This document shows, piece after piece, positions 27,847-37,079 of a DNA stretch of 64,000 nt. The stretch is from NCBI RefSeq assembly GCF_000196495.1, contig NC_011312.1:186001-250000 (forward strand). Reading direction: 5' to 3'. Numbering within the stretch: the first letter of the stretch is position 1; every line of letters starts with the position of its first letter. The translations under genes and the position numbers were made by a program. The stretch comes from Aliivibrio salmonicida LFI1238. Its GTDB lineage: Bacteria; Pseudomonadota; Gammaproteobacteria; Enterobacterales; Vibrionaceae. Under the pieces are notes generated by a model. It saw only the letters and a program-made list of their open reading frames with translations. It made no database searches and was not told where the DNA came from.

Positions 27847-28968
27847 TCAATTATATAAGCGAAATAACTCTTGAATTGAACGCTTCTCTTCATCTTGAGT
27901 TCTTTCTGCATTAAGCTGTAAAGATATTTTCTCTTCTTTAATTTTACTTGCTAGCTCTTTACTTGATTCAAAACTAAGTATATCCAAGCCTAAAGCATCT
28001 CGAAACCCAAAATTATTAGCCGTATCTTCTTGTATACACACAATACCACCAGCCCATTTGATAAATTGTCTTGCGGTACTTGCACCACCTCGTCCTTGCA
28101 ATATGATGTGAGAGCATGACATTACCAATGCTGTATAACCTAAAGGATTCAAAGCGGTGACATAGCTTACATCAACCGTTTTCCTTTTTATATGCCTCAA
28201 ATAGATCAAATGTAAATCAAGAAACATACGCTCTTTTCTCTGTTTTTTATGCCACAATATTAGAAATTTATACTCATCACCCAACACAGCTGTACATTCT
28301 TTTATAATCGATATTATAGTTCTCAAATCAAATGATTTCTGCTTGGTACCGATCAATATTTTTTTCTCAGAGTCTGCAACTATCTTATTCTTAATATATG
28401 CTTGCCTTAGGCATTCAGACTCTAACGTAGGCAACGTATCAAAAATCACCCCTGCATCTATAAACTCTATCGTTTCACGCTTCAACAGTGTTACCAGTTT
28501 TTGCTCAAATGTTTTTTTATGAGCAATAAATTTATTTATCTTCCCTAGAACCCAAATATCATCTCTACCAATTAAAGCTTTATTATCTTCAACAATATTG
28601 TCGTGTTTCTTAAATACTCTCCCCCAACGATCTACTTCATCATCTGCCAGAAAAATGTGCACTTTATCCACAATGCTTTCGTTTAATTCTAGAACTTGCT
28701 TAACATAAGATGAATTACCTTTATGTAACGACATAAAAGTAATAGTTTTTGCATCTAATGCCGATGCTATCACTTCTGGGTTAATTTGAGCATATGTCAC
28801 TTGCTCTATTTTATTAAGATTATCCATATGACCAAGCATAGGAAAAACAATAACAACTAAAGATTCAGGAGAAATTTTAGCTCTATGAATTAAAGCATCT
28901 GCGTATAAATAGAAAAATCGATCATTGTCTGCGATAAAAAAAACATGCTTATCTTTGATGTCTATCAT
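27847..28968 (-). CDS. Unassigned protein in O-antigen locus, possible glycosyltransferase
   Basis: A 373-aa soluble-looking protein without signal peptide. The N-terminal half (HVFFIADNDRFFYLYADAL; TYAQINPEVIASAL) and a C-terminal segment with SCSHIILQGRGGASTARQFIKWAGGIVC suggest a two-domain GT-B-like fold. The place is where enterobacterial clusters carry WecF, which uses dTDP-Fuc4NAc, and its start overlaps the wecE stop (ATGA). I cannot match it to a named family. A transferase for Fuc4NAc or the nonulosonate is a guess from context. Confidence 0.5.
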   Translation of the reverse strand: MIDIKDKHVFFIADNDRFFYLYADALIHRAKISPESLVVIVFPMLGHMDNLNKIEQVTYAQINPEVIASALDAKTITFMSLHKGNSSYVKQVLELNESIVDKVHIFLADDEVDRWGRVFKKHDNIVEDNKALIGRDDIWVLGKINKFIAHKKTFEQKLVTLLKRETIEFIDAGVIFDTLPTLESECLRQAYIKNKIVADSEKKILIGTKQKSFDLRTIISIIKECTAVLGDEYKFLILWHKKQRKERMFLDLHLIYLRHIKRKTVDVSYVTALNPLGYTALVMSCSHIILQGRGGASTARQFIKWAGGIVCIQEDTANNFGFRDALGLDILSFESSKELASKIKEEKISLQLNAERTQDEEKRSIQELFRLYN

Positions 28969-30107
28969 GATTGAATTTCCTTTAGAATCTTAATTAACTC
29001 ATTGCACACAAGTTCTCTCTCACTTTCTAACAAGTTGTAAAACATTGGCAATCTTAACAATCGTTCACTTTCTTCGGTTGTATATTTATCTTCAGCATGA
29101 AAACGACCAAATTGAAGACCAGCGATAGAACTATGTAATGGTATATAGTGGAATACAGCTAATATACCTCGATCTTTAAGTTTATTTAAAACTTGAGTTC
29201 TAACCTCTAAATTTTCTACTTTAATATAGAACATGTGAGCATTGTGTTTTACTTCTTCCGGTATATGAGGTAAATCGATTAAACCTTCATGCTGAAATGG
29301 AAGTAGTTTATTAAAGTAAAACAACCAATCAGATAATCTTTTTTTATTAATTTTATCAGCACTACCTAATTGAGCCCATAAATAAGCCGATTGAATTTCA
29401 CTAGGAAGGAAACTGCTTCCAACATCAACCCAGCTGTATTTATCTACCATCCCCCTAAAGAATTGACTACGATTTGTTCCTTTTTCTCTTAGTATCTCTG
29501 CTCGTTTTATAAATCTAGAGTCATTAATAAGCAATAGTCCCCCCTCACCGCCACTGGTGTAATTTTTAGTTTCATGAAAACTAAAAGCCCCTAAATGGCC
29601 AATAGAGCCTAACGCTTTTCCTTTATAAGTAGACATTACCCCTTGAGCAGCATCCTCTATTACGAATAATGAATACTTATGAGCTAAACTCATAATAAGA
29701 TCCATTTCACACGCAACACCAGCATAATGAACAGGAACAATCGCCTTTGTTTTTTTTGTTATTGCAGCTTCAATTAAATTCTCATTAATGTTCATAGTTT
29801 CAGGGTGAACATCAACGAAAATAATTTTAGCACCTCTTAAGACAAAAGCATTTGCAGTACTAACAAAGGTATAGCTTGGCATAATAACTTCATCACCAGG
29901 CTGAATGTCAATAAGAAGAGCTGCCATCTCTAATGCGTGAGTACATGAAGGTGTTAACAAGGTTTTTTGTGCTCCAGTAGCATTTTCAAACCAGGTTTCA
30001 CATTTTTTTGAAAAATGTCCATCTCCGGCAAGACAACCACTTTTAATTGCTTGATCAATATATGAAATCTCATTATCTGTTACTGGTGGTTTATTAAATG
30101 GAATCAT
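28965..30107 (-). CDS. wecE: dTDP-4-amino-4,6-dideoxygalactose transaminase
   Basis: Converts dTDP-4-keto-6-deoxyglucose (made by RmlA and RmlB) to dTDP-Fuc4N. A 380-aa PLP enzyme very close to E. coli WecE as I remember it: MIPFNKPPVTDNEI, LLTPSCTHALEMAALLLDI-like, GDEVIMPSYTFVSTANAFVL, VIEDAAQGVMSTYKG, the PLP lysine in FSFHETKNYTSGGEGG and REKGTNRSQFFRG. It heads the minus-strand operon and diverges from wecD across 76 bp that must hold both promoters. Confidence 0.93.
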   Translation of the reverse strand: MIPFNKPPVTDNEISYIDQAIKSGCLAGDGHFSKKCETWFENATGAQKTLLTPSCTHALEMAALLIDIQPGDEVIMPSYTFVSTANAFVLRGAKIIFVDVHPETMNINENLIEAAITKKTKAIVPVHYAGVACEMDLIMSLAHKYSLFVIEDAAQGVMSTYKGKALGSIGHLGAFSFHETKNYTSGGEGGLLLINDSRFIKRAEILREKGTNRSQFFRGMVDKYSWVDVGSSFLPSEIQSAYLWAQLGSADKINKKRLSDWLFYFNKLLPFQHEGLIDLPHIPEEVKHNAHMFYIKVENLEVRTQVLNKLKDRGILAVFHYIPLHSSIAGLQFGRFHAEDKYTTEESERLLRLPMFYNLLESERELVCNELIKILKEIQS

Positions 30108-30183
30108 AAAAATACTCTGAGGCTATGTAAAACATGTTATTTACTATAACATAAATTATTTTTCAACTTATCTAACAGGCTTA

Positions 30184-30903
30184 ATGATCATGCAGTTAAA
30201 AAAACGCGTTTGGGACTCTAATTTTTTCAAGAAACCTATTTATGATATAGATTTAAATGGGAAAAGTAGTATCGATATTCTAAAAGATGACAATAATACT
30301 AACTGCTTAATAACAACTAAAATAAAAAATCAAGATTCATATAAAATCAATGAGTTATGTGAACTAGGATATTCATACTGTGAAGGGGAACTTGATTTTA
30401 TCAAACAAATACAACCAACAGAGTCTACAATATTGTCTAATACAAATATCACACCAGCGATTCCTCAAGATCTTCCTGAACTCAATGATATTATAGATAA
30501 TTTATATGAATATTCTCGCTTTAAGTCCCCATGGTTCTCACAACAAGAAAAGATACGTTTCTATACTGAATGGGTGAAAAAAGCAGTTCATGGTACATTT
30601 GACGATATTTGCTATCTACTAAAAGATAAGACAAATCACTCTATCTAAGGCTTTATAACTCTAAAAGTTAACGGTAATTCAGGCCAAATAGGTTTAATTG
30701 GGGTCTCTGAATACGCTAGAGGCAAAGGTGTTGCTTCTCAGCTTTTAGACCATGCATCAAATTATTTTTCATCGAAAGGTTGCCACTGTTTTACAGTCGC
30801 AACACAAACTAGTAATTTACCAGCGATCAATTTATATATTAAGAATAATTTTCAAGTAAAAAATTATTCTATTTGGCTTTATAAGGCTCTTAACAATCAT
30901 TAA
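30184..30903 (+). pseudogene. wecD: dTDP-fucosamine acetyltransferase WecD-like, interrupted by in-frame TAA
   Basis: The first 154 codons (MIMQLKKRVWDSNFFKKPIYDI) end at TAA 30646-30648. The same frame continues GFITLKVNG...GLIGVSEYARGKGVASQLLDHA, the GNAT acetyl-CoA site, to a stop at 30901-30903, about 239 codons in all. One C-to-T change in a CAA codon would give this. The stop removes the whole acetyl-CoA-binding half, so the product should be inactive. Its 3' end overlaps the convergent glycosyltransferase gene by 14 bp. In enterobacteria wecD precedes wecE on the same strand; here it is divergent. Confidence 0.85.
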
Positions 30904-31729
30904 TACCACTATCAGCCCAATACCTCTCATGCTTCATGGTATCTCTGAGAATATCCCAATTACCCGAAACTCTATCTAACCATGGATGGTACAAATGGAT
31001 TTGTACGGCAAGTCCATTGAGAGATTTATTGGTAACACCGACTAAGTTTAGTCGATAGTCAACATCACTGTCTTCACCTACTGCTGGCGCTTCATATCTC
31101 ATATCAAAGCCGTTTATTTTTAATAAATCTTCTTTAAATAATGAGAAGTTACAACCTAAAATCGCTTTGGCTTTCTTTCCTTTAAACAGAGATTGTTGCC
31201 ACAGCTTAGCAAATCTAAGGCCTTTTTCAATATGGCGACCTTTTGTTTGTTTATCTCCATTAGATAACATGTACCGTATTAAAATTTCTAGCTTATTTTC
31301 ACTAAAAAATGCTCCTGGAGATACGCTATTCATAACTCGTTGAGTATACAGCTCTGGGAGTTCAACTCGACGACCACTTAAGCTACGCCCTTTTTCTGCA
31401 TTATTAAAGTGATCCTCAATAAAGTGCTTTTCTGGGATACAATCACCATCAATAATGATCAAGTAATCACTACTGGATTTGAGCACTGCATGATTAAGGA
31501 TACGATTCTTTCTAAAACCTTTATCTTCATGCCACACATGCTTAACGGTAAAAGGTAAGGATTCTTTACGGGTATTAATGAAATCAATAGCTTCTTGCTT
31601 TGAACCATCATCCGCGATAATCACTTCAAAATTGGATTCCGTTTGAGTAGATAAGGCTTTAAATATTAACTCTAAGCATACTGTATTGTTATAAAATGCA
31701 ATAATTAAAGAGGCTTTTGGTTTTAGCAT
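30890..31729 (-). CDS. Family 2 glycosyltransferase
   Basis: A 279-aa GT-A enzyme: ASLIIAFYNNTVCLELIFKAL, FEVIIADDGSKQEA, the metal-binding DGDCIP (DxD-type), and a C-terminal galactosyltransferase-like part with GCNFSLFKEDLLKINGFD and GEDSDVDYRL. It is the last gene of the rml operon and its ATG directly follows the rmlC TAG. The acceptor and sugar are unknown. Confidence 0.82.
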   Translation of the reverse strand: MLKPKASLIIAFYNNTVCLELIFKALSTQTESNFEVIIADDGSKQEAIDFINTRKESLPFTVKHVWHEDKGFRKNRILNHAVLKSSSDYLIIIDGDCIPEKHFIEDHFNNAEKGRSLSGRRVELPELYTQRVMNSVSPGAFFSENKLEILIRYMLSNGDKQTKGRHIEKGLRFAKLWQQSLFKGKKAKAILGCNFSLFKEDLLKINGFDMRYEAPAVGEDSDVDYRLNLVGVTNKSLNGLAVQIHLYHPWLDRVSGNWDILRDTMKHERYWADSGINDC

Positions 31730-32287
31730 CTAGTCCTCCTGCTTTATGGGTGTGACTTGAGATAATATCATCGCATTTTTATCTTTCTCAGATAATTGAG
31801 GTGGAGTCGTGATTGGCCATTCAATACCAATAGCCTTATCATCCCAAGCAATTGAGATTTCTGATTTTGGGTTATAATAATCCGTGCATTTATAGACAAA
31901 CTCAGCGTCTTCACTTGTCACATAAAAACCATGAGCAAAGCCTTCTGGCACCCAGAGTTGATGTTTGTTTTCAGCAGAAAGATAAGTGCCAACCCATTGA
32001 CCAAAGGTTGGGGAATTTTCACGAATATCAACCACTACATCAAACACCTCTCCTGAAACTACACGTACTAGTTTCCCTTGGGTGTTTTCTGTTTGGTAAT
32101 GCAAGCCACGCAAAATCCCTTTTTTAGATTTTGAATGGTTATCTTGTACAAACTGAGTTGGTTTTCCCGTCACTAATTCTTCAAACTTCTTCTGGCTCCA
32201 TGTTTCCATGAAAAACCCACGTTCATCCCCAAACACCGTTGGCTCGAATATTTTTACATCAGGAATATTGGTATCTATAACGTTCAT
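31730..32287 (-). CDS. rmlC: dTDP-4-dehydrorhamnose 3,5-epimerase
   Basis: A 185-aa cupin enzyme of dTDP-L-rhamnose synthesis: FEPTVFGDERGFFMETW, FVQDNHSKSKKGILRGLHYQ with the catalytic His, GEVFDVVVDIR and VPEGFAHGFYV. Full length. It lies 10 bp after the broken rmlD, so its product may have no use for rhamnose in this strain. Confidence 0.94.
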   Translation of the reverse strand: MNVIDTNIPDVKIFEPTVFGDERGFFMETWSQKKFEELVTGKPTQFVQDNHSKSKKGILRGLHYQTENTQGKLVRVVSGEVFDVVVDIRENSPTFGQWVGTYLSAENKHQLWVPEGFAHGFYVTSEDAEFVYKCTDYYNPKSEISIAWDDKAIGIEWPITTPPQLSEKDKNAMILSQVTPIKQED

Positions 32288-32297
32288 GATTCGTTTC

Positions 32298-33197
32298 TTA
32301 TCCCTTATCTTTATAAACTTGAAGATTATCCAAGGCCGTAGTCCAGTTACTTGCTTGAATACTAAAAGTATCGGTAATTTTAGAGGTATTCATCGTTGAG
32401 TTTGTCGGTCGTTTAGCCGGTGTCGGATATTCAGCTGTTGAAATAGAGCAGAGTGTAGGTATTGAATCTAGTACTTTTTGCTCTTGGGCTTTTGCAAAAA
32501 TGGTGCGGGCAAATTCATACCAACTTACATGAGGTAAGCCTGAATAATGGTAAATACCATAATACTTATTCTCATCTACTTCTGCTGTGTTCTCTGCTAG
32601 CTGCATCATGATGTTAATTAAGGTGGCCGCAATGTCTTTTGCATAAGTTGGCCCACCAAATTGATCACCAACAATGCTTAATGCCTCTCGACCAGCCCCT
32701 AAACGCAGCATAGTTTTGACAAAATTATTACCTTGCTCACCAAAAACCCACGCCGTTCTTAAAATAATATGTTTAGCATTTTCTGCTATCACTGCTTTTT
32801 CGCCAGCGAGTTTACTCAGCCCATATACACCTTGTGGGTTTGTGACATCGGTTTCACTGTAGCAACCTTGCTTATTTCCCTCAAATACATAATCGGTAGA
32901 AATATGAAGTATGGTTGCTCCAATTTGTGCAGAAGCTTGTGCTAAATAACGAGGACCGAGTTCATTAATCGCATAAGAGCTTTCCACTTACTCTTATGCT
33001 TTATCAACGGCGGTATGATCTGCTGCGTTAATAATAAAATCAGGCTGAAATTCTGTAACTATAGCGTTCACAGCACTCTCATCGGTGATATCTAATTCAG
33101 ACCTATCGACCGCGAGCAGTTGAGCTCTTCCCGTTAATAAGAGAGTTAAATGACTACCGACTTGCCCGGTTGCACCTGTAATAAGGACCTTTAGCAT
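32298..33197 (-). pseudogene. rmlD: dTDP-4-dehydrorhamnose reductase, two in-frame TAA codons
   Basis: From ATG 33197 the frame reads MLKVLITGATGQVGSHL...AADHTAVDKA, then TAA (32994-32996), GAG, TAA (32988-32990), then VESSYAINELGPRYLAQASA to the stop at 32298. All parts are in one frame with a total of 300 codons, the normal length. The family reads about KAESEPE here, so both stops probably replace Glu codons (GAA to TAA). Downstream parts (STDYVFEG, the YGLSKLAGEKAV catalytic motif) are intact, but the stops cut the enzyme after 67 residues. Confidence 0.9.
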
Positions 33198-34081
33198 TAT
33201 AATTCTTTCTGTTTATTATCGTTAATTAATCGGGTTAAATATTGGCCATACTCATTCTTCATCATCGGGGTTGCGAGATCTAATATTTGCTCATCTGATA
33301 ACCAACCATTACGCCATGATATTTCTTCTAAACACGCCACTTTTAAGCCTTGTATATGCTCAATGGTTTGCACAAATGAAGAGGCTTCATGCAGACTCTC
33401 ATGAGTCCCTGTATCTAGCCACGCAAAGCCACGAGCTAATAATTCAACATTAAGAGAACCATCGTTAAGATACATTTCATTAAGCGTGGTAATTTCAAGC
33501 TCACCACGATGAGAAGGCTTAACTTGTTTTGCCATTTCAACTACGCGGTTATCGTAAAAGTATAATCCTGTCACCGCATAATTCGATTTAGGTTTTAGTG
33601 GCTTTTCTTCAATTGAGATTGCTTTCATTTTTTCATCAAACTCAACCACACCAAAACGCTCTGGGTCTTTTACTTGATAACCAAATACGGTGGCACCTAA
33701 GTCACGTGAAGCCGCATTCTTTAACGTTTTAGAGAAAGATTGACCATAGAAAATATTATCACCAAGTACTAAGCAGACTGGGTCATCACCAATGAACTCT
33801 TCGCCAATAATAAAAGCTTGAGCTAAACCATCAGGGCTTGGTTGAATTGCGTATTCAAGGTTAATCCCAAAATCAGAGCCATCGCCTAATAAGCGTTTAA
33901 AACCTGCGTTATCTTCTGGAGTAGTGATAATTAAAATATCTTTAATACCGGCGAGCATTAATGTCGATATCGGATAAAACACCATTGGTTTGTCGTAAAT
34001 AGGTAATAACTGCTTTGATACTCCACGAGTTAATGGATATAGGCGTGTGCCTGAGCCTCCGGCTAAAACAATCCCTTTCAT
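33197..34081 (-). CDS. rmlA: Glucose-1-phosphate thymidylyltransferase
   Basis: A 294-aa enzyme making dTDP-glucose: GIVLAGGSGTRLYPLTRGVSKQ at the N-terminus, YDKPMVFYPIS, LVLGDNIFYG and EEKPLKPKSNYAVTGLYFYD. It overlaps rmlB and rmlD by one base each (TAATG). Its product feeds both the rhamnose branch and the WecE/WecD branch. Confidence 0.96.
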   Translation of the reverse strand: MKGIVLAGGSGTRLYPLTRGVSKQLLPIYDKPMVFYPISTLMLAGIKDILIITTPEDNAGFKRLLGDGSDFGINLEYAIQPSPDGLAQAFIIGEEFIGDDPVCLVLGDNIFYGQSFSKTLKNAASRDLGATVFGYQVKDPERFGVVEFDEKMKAISIEEKPLKPKSNYAVTGLYFYDNRVVEMAKQVKPSHRGELEITTLNEMYLNDGSLNVELLARGFAWLDTGTHESLHEASSFVQTIEHIQGLKVACLEEISWRNGWLSDEQILDLATPMMKNEYGQYLTRLINDNKQKEL

Positions 34082-35172
34082 TATCTAATTTCCTTATGTA
34101 CAACCTGTTCACTTGATACGCCTAAACGTTCTCCTGCATAAGACCCATCAAGGACGCGTGACCACCATTGTTTATTGTCTAAATACCATTGAACGGTTTT
34201 TCGGATCCCTGATTCAAAGCTCTCTTCTGGTTTCCACCCTAATTCATGCTCAATTTTTGAAGCATCAATAGCATAACGAACATCATGACCAGGGCGGTCT
34301 GTTACGTAGGTAATTAAATCAAGGTACTGAGCAACACCTTCAGGTTTGTTCGGCACTAACTCTTCAAGTAATGAGCAAATGGTCTTAACTACTTCAATAT
34401 TGGCTTTTTCGTTATGACCACCAATATTGTAGGTTTCGCCAATCTCACCTTCAGTAACGACTTTATATAGCGCGCGAGCATGGTCTTCTACAAACAACCA
34501 GTCTCGAATTTGCATTCCATTGCCATAAACAGGTAAATACTTACCTTCTAAGGCATTTAAAATCATTAATGGGATCAGCTTTTCAGGGAAATGATATGGC
34601 CCATAGTTATTTGAACAATTAGTAATAACTGTTGGTAGGCCATAAGTACGTTGCCATGCACGAACTAAATGATCTGAAGAAGCTTTAGACGCGGAATAAG
34701 GGCTTGATGGCTCATAAGGGGTTGTTTCGGTAAACAAATCATCTGTACCTTCTAAATCACCATACACTTCATCCGTTGATATATGGTGAAAACGAAAGGC
34801 TTGCTTTTTATCATCAGCTAACAAATTCCAATAGGCACGCGTTGCTTCAAGTAAAGTATAAGTACCGACAATATTAGTTTCAATGAACGCAGCAGGGCCA
34901 TCTATTGAGCGATCTACATGTGACTCAGCAGCTAGGTGCATGACTGCATCAGGTTGATATTCAGAAAAAATACGGTCAAGTTCAGTGCGATTACAGATAT
35001 CAACGTGTTCAAATGAATAACGATCTGATGCTTCAACCTGACTCAAAGACTCTAGATTTCCTGCGTAGGTAAGAGAATCAACATTGATGACAGAGTTTGA
35101 TGTATTGCTGATAATGTGGCGAATAACTGCTGAGCCAATAAAACCTGCGCCGCCGGTGACTAAAATATTCAT
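34081..35172 (-). CDS. rmlB: dTDP-glucose 4,6-dehydratase
   Basis: A 363-aa SDR-type dehydratase: MNILVTGGAGFIGSAVIRHI, MHLAAESHVDRSIDGP, HISTDEVYGDL, YSASKASSDHLVRAW (YxxxK) and TNCSNNYGPYHFPEKLIPL. It opens the rmlBADC series, 21 bp after the YejM-like gene. Confidence 0.96.
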   Translation of the reverse strand: MNILVTGGAGFIGSAVIRHIISNTSNSVINVDSLTYAGNLESLSQVEASDRYSFEHVDICNRTELDRIFSEYQPDAVMHLAAESHVDRSIDGPAAFIETNIVGTYTLLEATRAYWNLLADDKKQAFRFHHISTDEVYGDLEGTDDLFTETTPYEPSSPYSASKASSDHLVRAWQRTYGLPTVITNCSNNYGPYHFPEKLIPLMILNALEGKYLPVYGNGMQIRDWLFVEDHARALYKVVTEGEIGETYNIGGHNEKANIEVVKTICSLLEELVPNKPEGVAQYLDLITYVTDRPGHDVRYAIDASKIEHELGWKPEESFESGIRKTVQWYLDNKQWWSRVLDGSYAGERLGVSSEQVVHKEIR

Positions 35173-35193
35173 ATTTATCCTTTAATCTAAAAT

Positions 35194-37047
35194 CTACTTA
35201 CTAAATCGACTAATCTGCTCTAATGCTTCTTGAAGATGTTGATAATTTAATTCAGCATCTTTCATTGGACGGTTAGTCTTATCTAACAATTGATATTGTC
35301 CTGTTGCACCAACTTCTAAAATCGACTCTTTATCAATAATTGCATAACCACTGTAGTTTGAAGTCATGATCCAATTACGATCAACATGCTTGCCTAATAG
35401 ATCTTCACCTACTGAGTAATCTTTAATGTTGTTTGTTACACCTAAGTAGTTTTTCATCAAGGTTGGAACGACATCTTGGTGGCTAGTTAAATCATCTGCC
35501 GTCCAATCTAACGCTTTACCATTTATCTTTGGCCCAAATATAGCAAACGGAACCTTCACCTGAGCGTCTGTAAAGTTACTATTATGACCCCAGAAATTCA
35601 TGCGGTTATCATTCATTTCTTGACCGTGGTCACCCGTAATAATCACTAACGTATTTTCTAAATCACCCGTTTCTTTTAGTTTATCTAATACTTGTTTTGC
35701 TACACTATCAACAAAATGTACACTCGTTTTATAGCGATTAAAGAAAGGCGTTGGATCGCTATCATTACTCAATTCTAAATAATTAATCTCATCTAGCATT
35801 GGCTCATATCGATGTGCATAATCTTTAGGGAAATCATACCCATGCGGTGCATCATAGAATAAGAATGAGAATGCAGGTTTAGAGGTATCACGCTTGCTGT
35901 ACCACTCTAGCCAATCTTTAGTTAGATCTTTATCTAGTTCTGATGGCGAGCCACCTTCTGATTTAATGCGTAAATTTGGAATGTTTTTAAAGACAGTCTG
36001 GTTAAATTCAGGCTTTTCTAGCTGTGCTGCTGTGAATATTCCCATGTCATAATTGAGTTCTTGTAGGCGATCAATTAACGCAGGTGTTTTCTGGTTAGCT
36101 AAGAAGCCGTGCCAATACGTGCCTGGAATGCCATAGAACAATCCAAAGATACCCGTACGTGTCGCATTACCTGTTGCGATGTGATTATTAAAAATCACGC
36201 CTGATTGCGCGTATTCCCACATGTTTGGCGTATTTTCTGCGTTAAAGGTATCTGCGCGCCATGAATCAACAGTCAAAATCATAATATTAATTGGCTTTTC
36301 AACCGCTTCTTTTTGTAATGGTGCAAGCGGATAATTTAAATCACTTTTACGATTTAGCTTCATCGCTTTTTGTTGAGCAATGGCTTCTTCATTTACCCAG
36401 CCATATTTTTTCATCATGCTTGTTGATGTTGCAGGGTAAAAAGCAGGTAAATAACGTTTTACTGTTGTCACGGGTTGGTAGGCGTTCGCTGCAGCCCAAA
36501 TATGAATTCCGTGGGTTGCTAATAATGCGAAGAACGTTATAAGTGCAAATTTACGACCCAATTTGTGCTGAGTTATTGCGGCTGGTTTTTCTAACCAAGA
36601 GATCAAAAGGTATTGACCAACAACCAGAGCAATTACTCCACCAATAACCGTTACCCATGTAATGAGTGGAAAGCTTACTACTTGACCAGAAAGCACCAAT
36701 TCAAGAACAACGGCATTAATGTGGAATCGGTATTGAGCAAACACTAAGATATCAATAAATAACGTCGCAATACAAATAGAGGCGATTAATGCTTGCAACC
36801 CATTACGTATTTTTGCAGGACGAATTGCTAGAGCAGGCAAAGCAACCAGACCGATTAATCCCACTAGTAATACCATTTGGCTAAAGGTGCCTGAAGTAAT
36901 AAAACTAAAACCAAGTATGTCCGTTGGGATCTCTGGCAAGAAGGCAAAATAACGAGTAGCAATGGCCATCGCAATAAGACTGTTGATTAAAATAAACCAA
37001 CCGTGACTGTGAAGTTTTTGTTTAAATGTCAATGTATTCAAAATCAT
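35194..37047 (-). CDS. YejM/PbgA-like inner-membrane sulfatase-family protein
   Basis: 617 aa from ATG 37047 (MILNTLTFKQKLHSHG). The frame is open 23 codons further, but that part would overlap kdkA. The N-terminal half has about five membrane segments of the DUF3413 type. The periplasmic half is an alkaline-phosphatase-like domain with NIMILTVDSWRADTFN, ATRTGIFGLFYGIPGTYWHG and ITGDHGQEMND. E. coli YejM (PbgA) controls LPS synthesis through LpxC turnover. Unlike E. coli YejM, metal-site residues look conserved here (D in TVDSWR, DHGQE), so it may be catalytic. Its place between kdkA and rmlB suggests an LPS role. Confidence 0.8.
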   Translation of the reverse strand: MILNTLTFKQKLHSHGWFILINSLIAMAIATRYFAFLPEIPTDILGFSFITSGTFSQMVLLVGLIGLVALPALAIRPAKIRNGLQALIASICIATLFIDILVFAQYRFHINAVVLELVLSGQVVSFPLITWVTVIGGVIALVVGQYLLISWLEKPAAITQHKLGRKFALITFFALLATHGIHIWAAANAYQPVTTVKRYLPAFYPATSTSMMKKYGWVNEEAIAQQKAMKLNRKSDLNYPLAPLQKEAVEKPINIMILTVDSWRADTFNAENTPNMWEYAQSGVIFNNHIATGNATRTGIFGLFYGIPGTYWHGFLANQKTPALIDRLQELNYDMGIFTAAQLEKPEFNQTVFKNIPNLRIKSEGGSPSELDKDLTKDWLEWYSKRDTSKPAFSFLFYDAPHGYDFPKDYAHRYEPMLDEINYLELSNDSDPTPFFNRYKTSVHFVDSVAKQVLDKLKETGDLENTLVIITGDHGQEMNDNRMNFWGHNSNFTDAQVKVPFAIFGPKINGKALDWTADDLTSHQDVVPTLMKNYLGVTNNIKDYSVGEDLLGKHVDRNWIMTSNYSGYAIIDKESILEVGATGQYQLLDKTNRPMKDAELNYQHLQEALEQISRFSK

Positions 37048-37079
37048 GAATCCAGCTGTAATGGGTGAATAAAAATGGG

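Noticed and set aside
30184..33197. Stop-codon read-through or recoding of TAA/TAG in wecD, legF and rmlD
   Set aside because: TAA and TAG are used as ordinary stops for most genes in the window, no suppressor tRNA is seen, and no read-through context or SECIS-like structure was visible.
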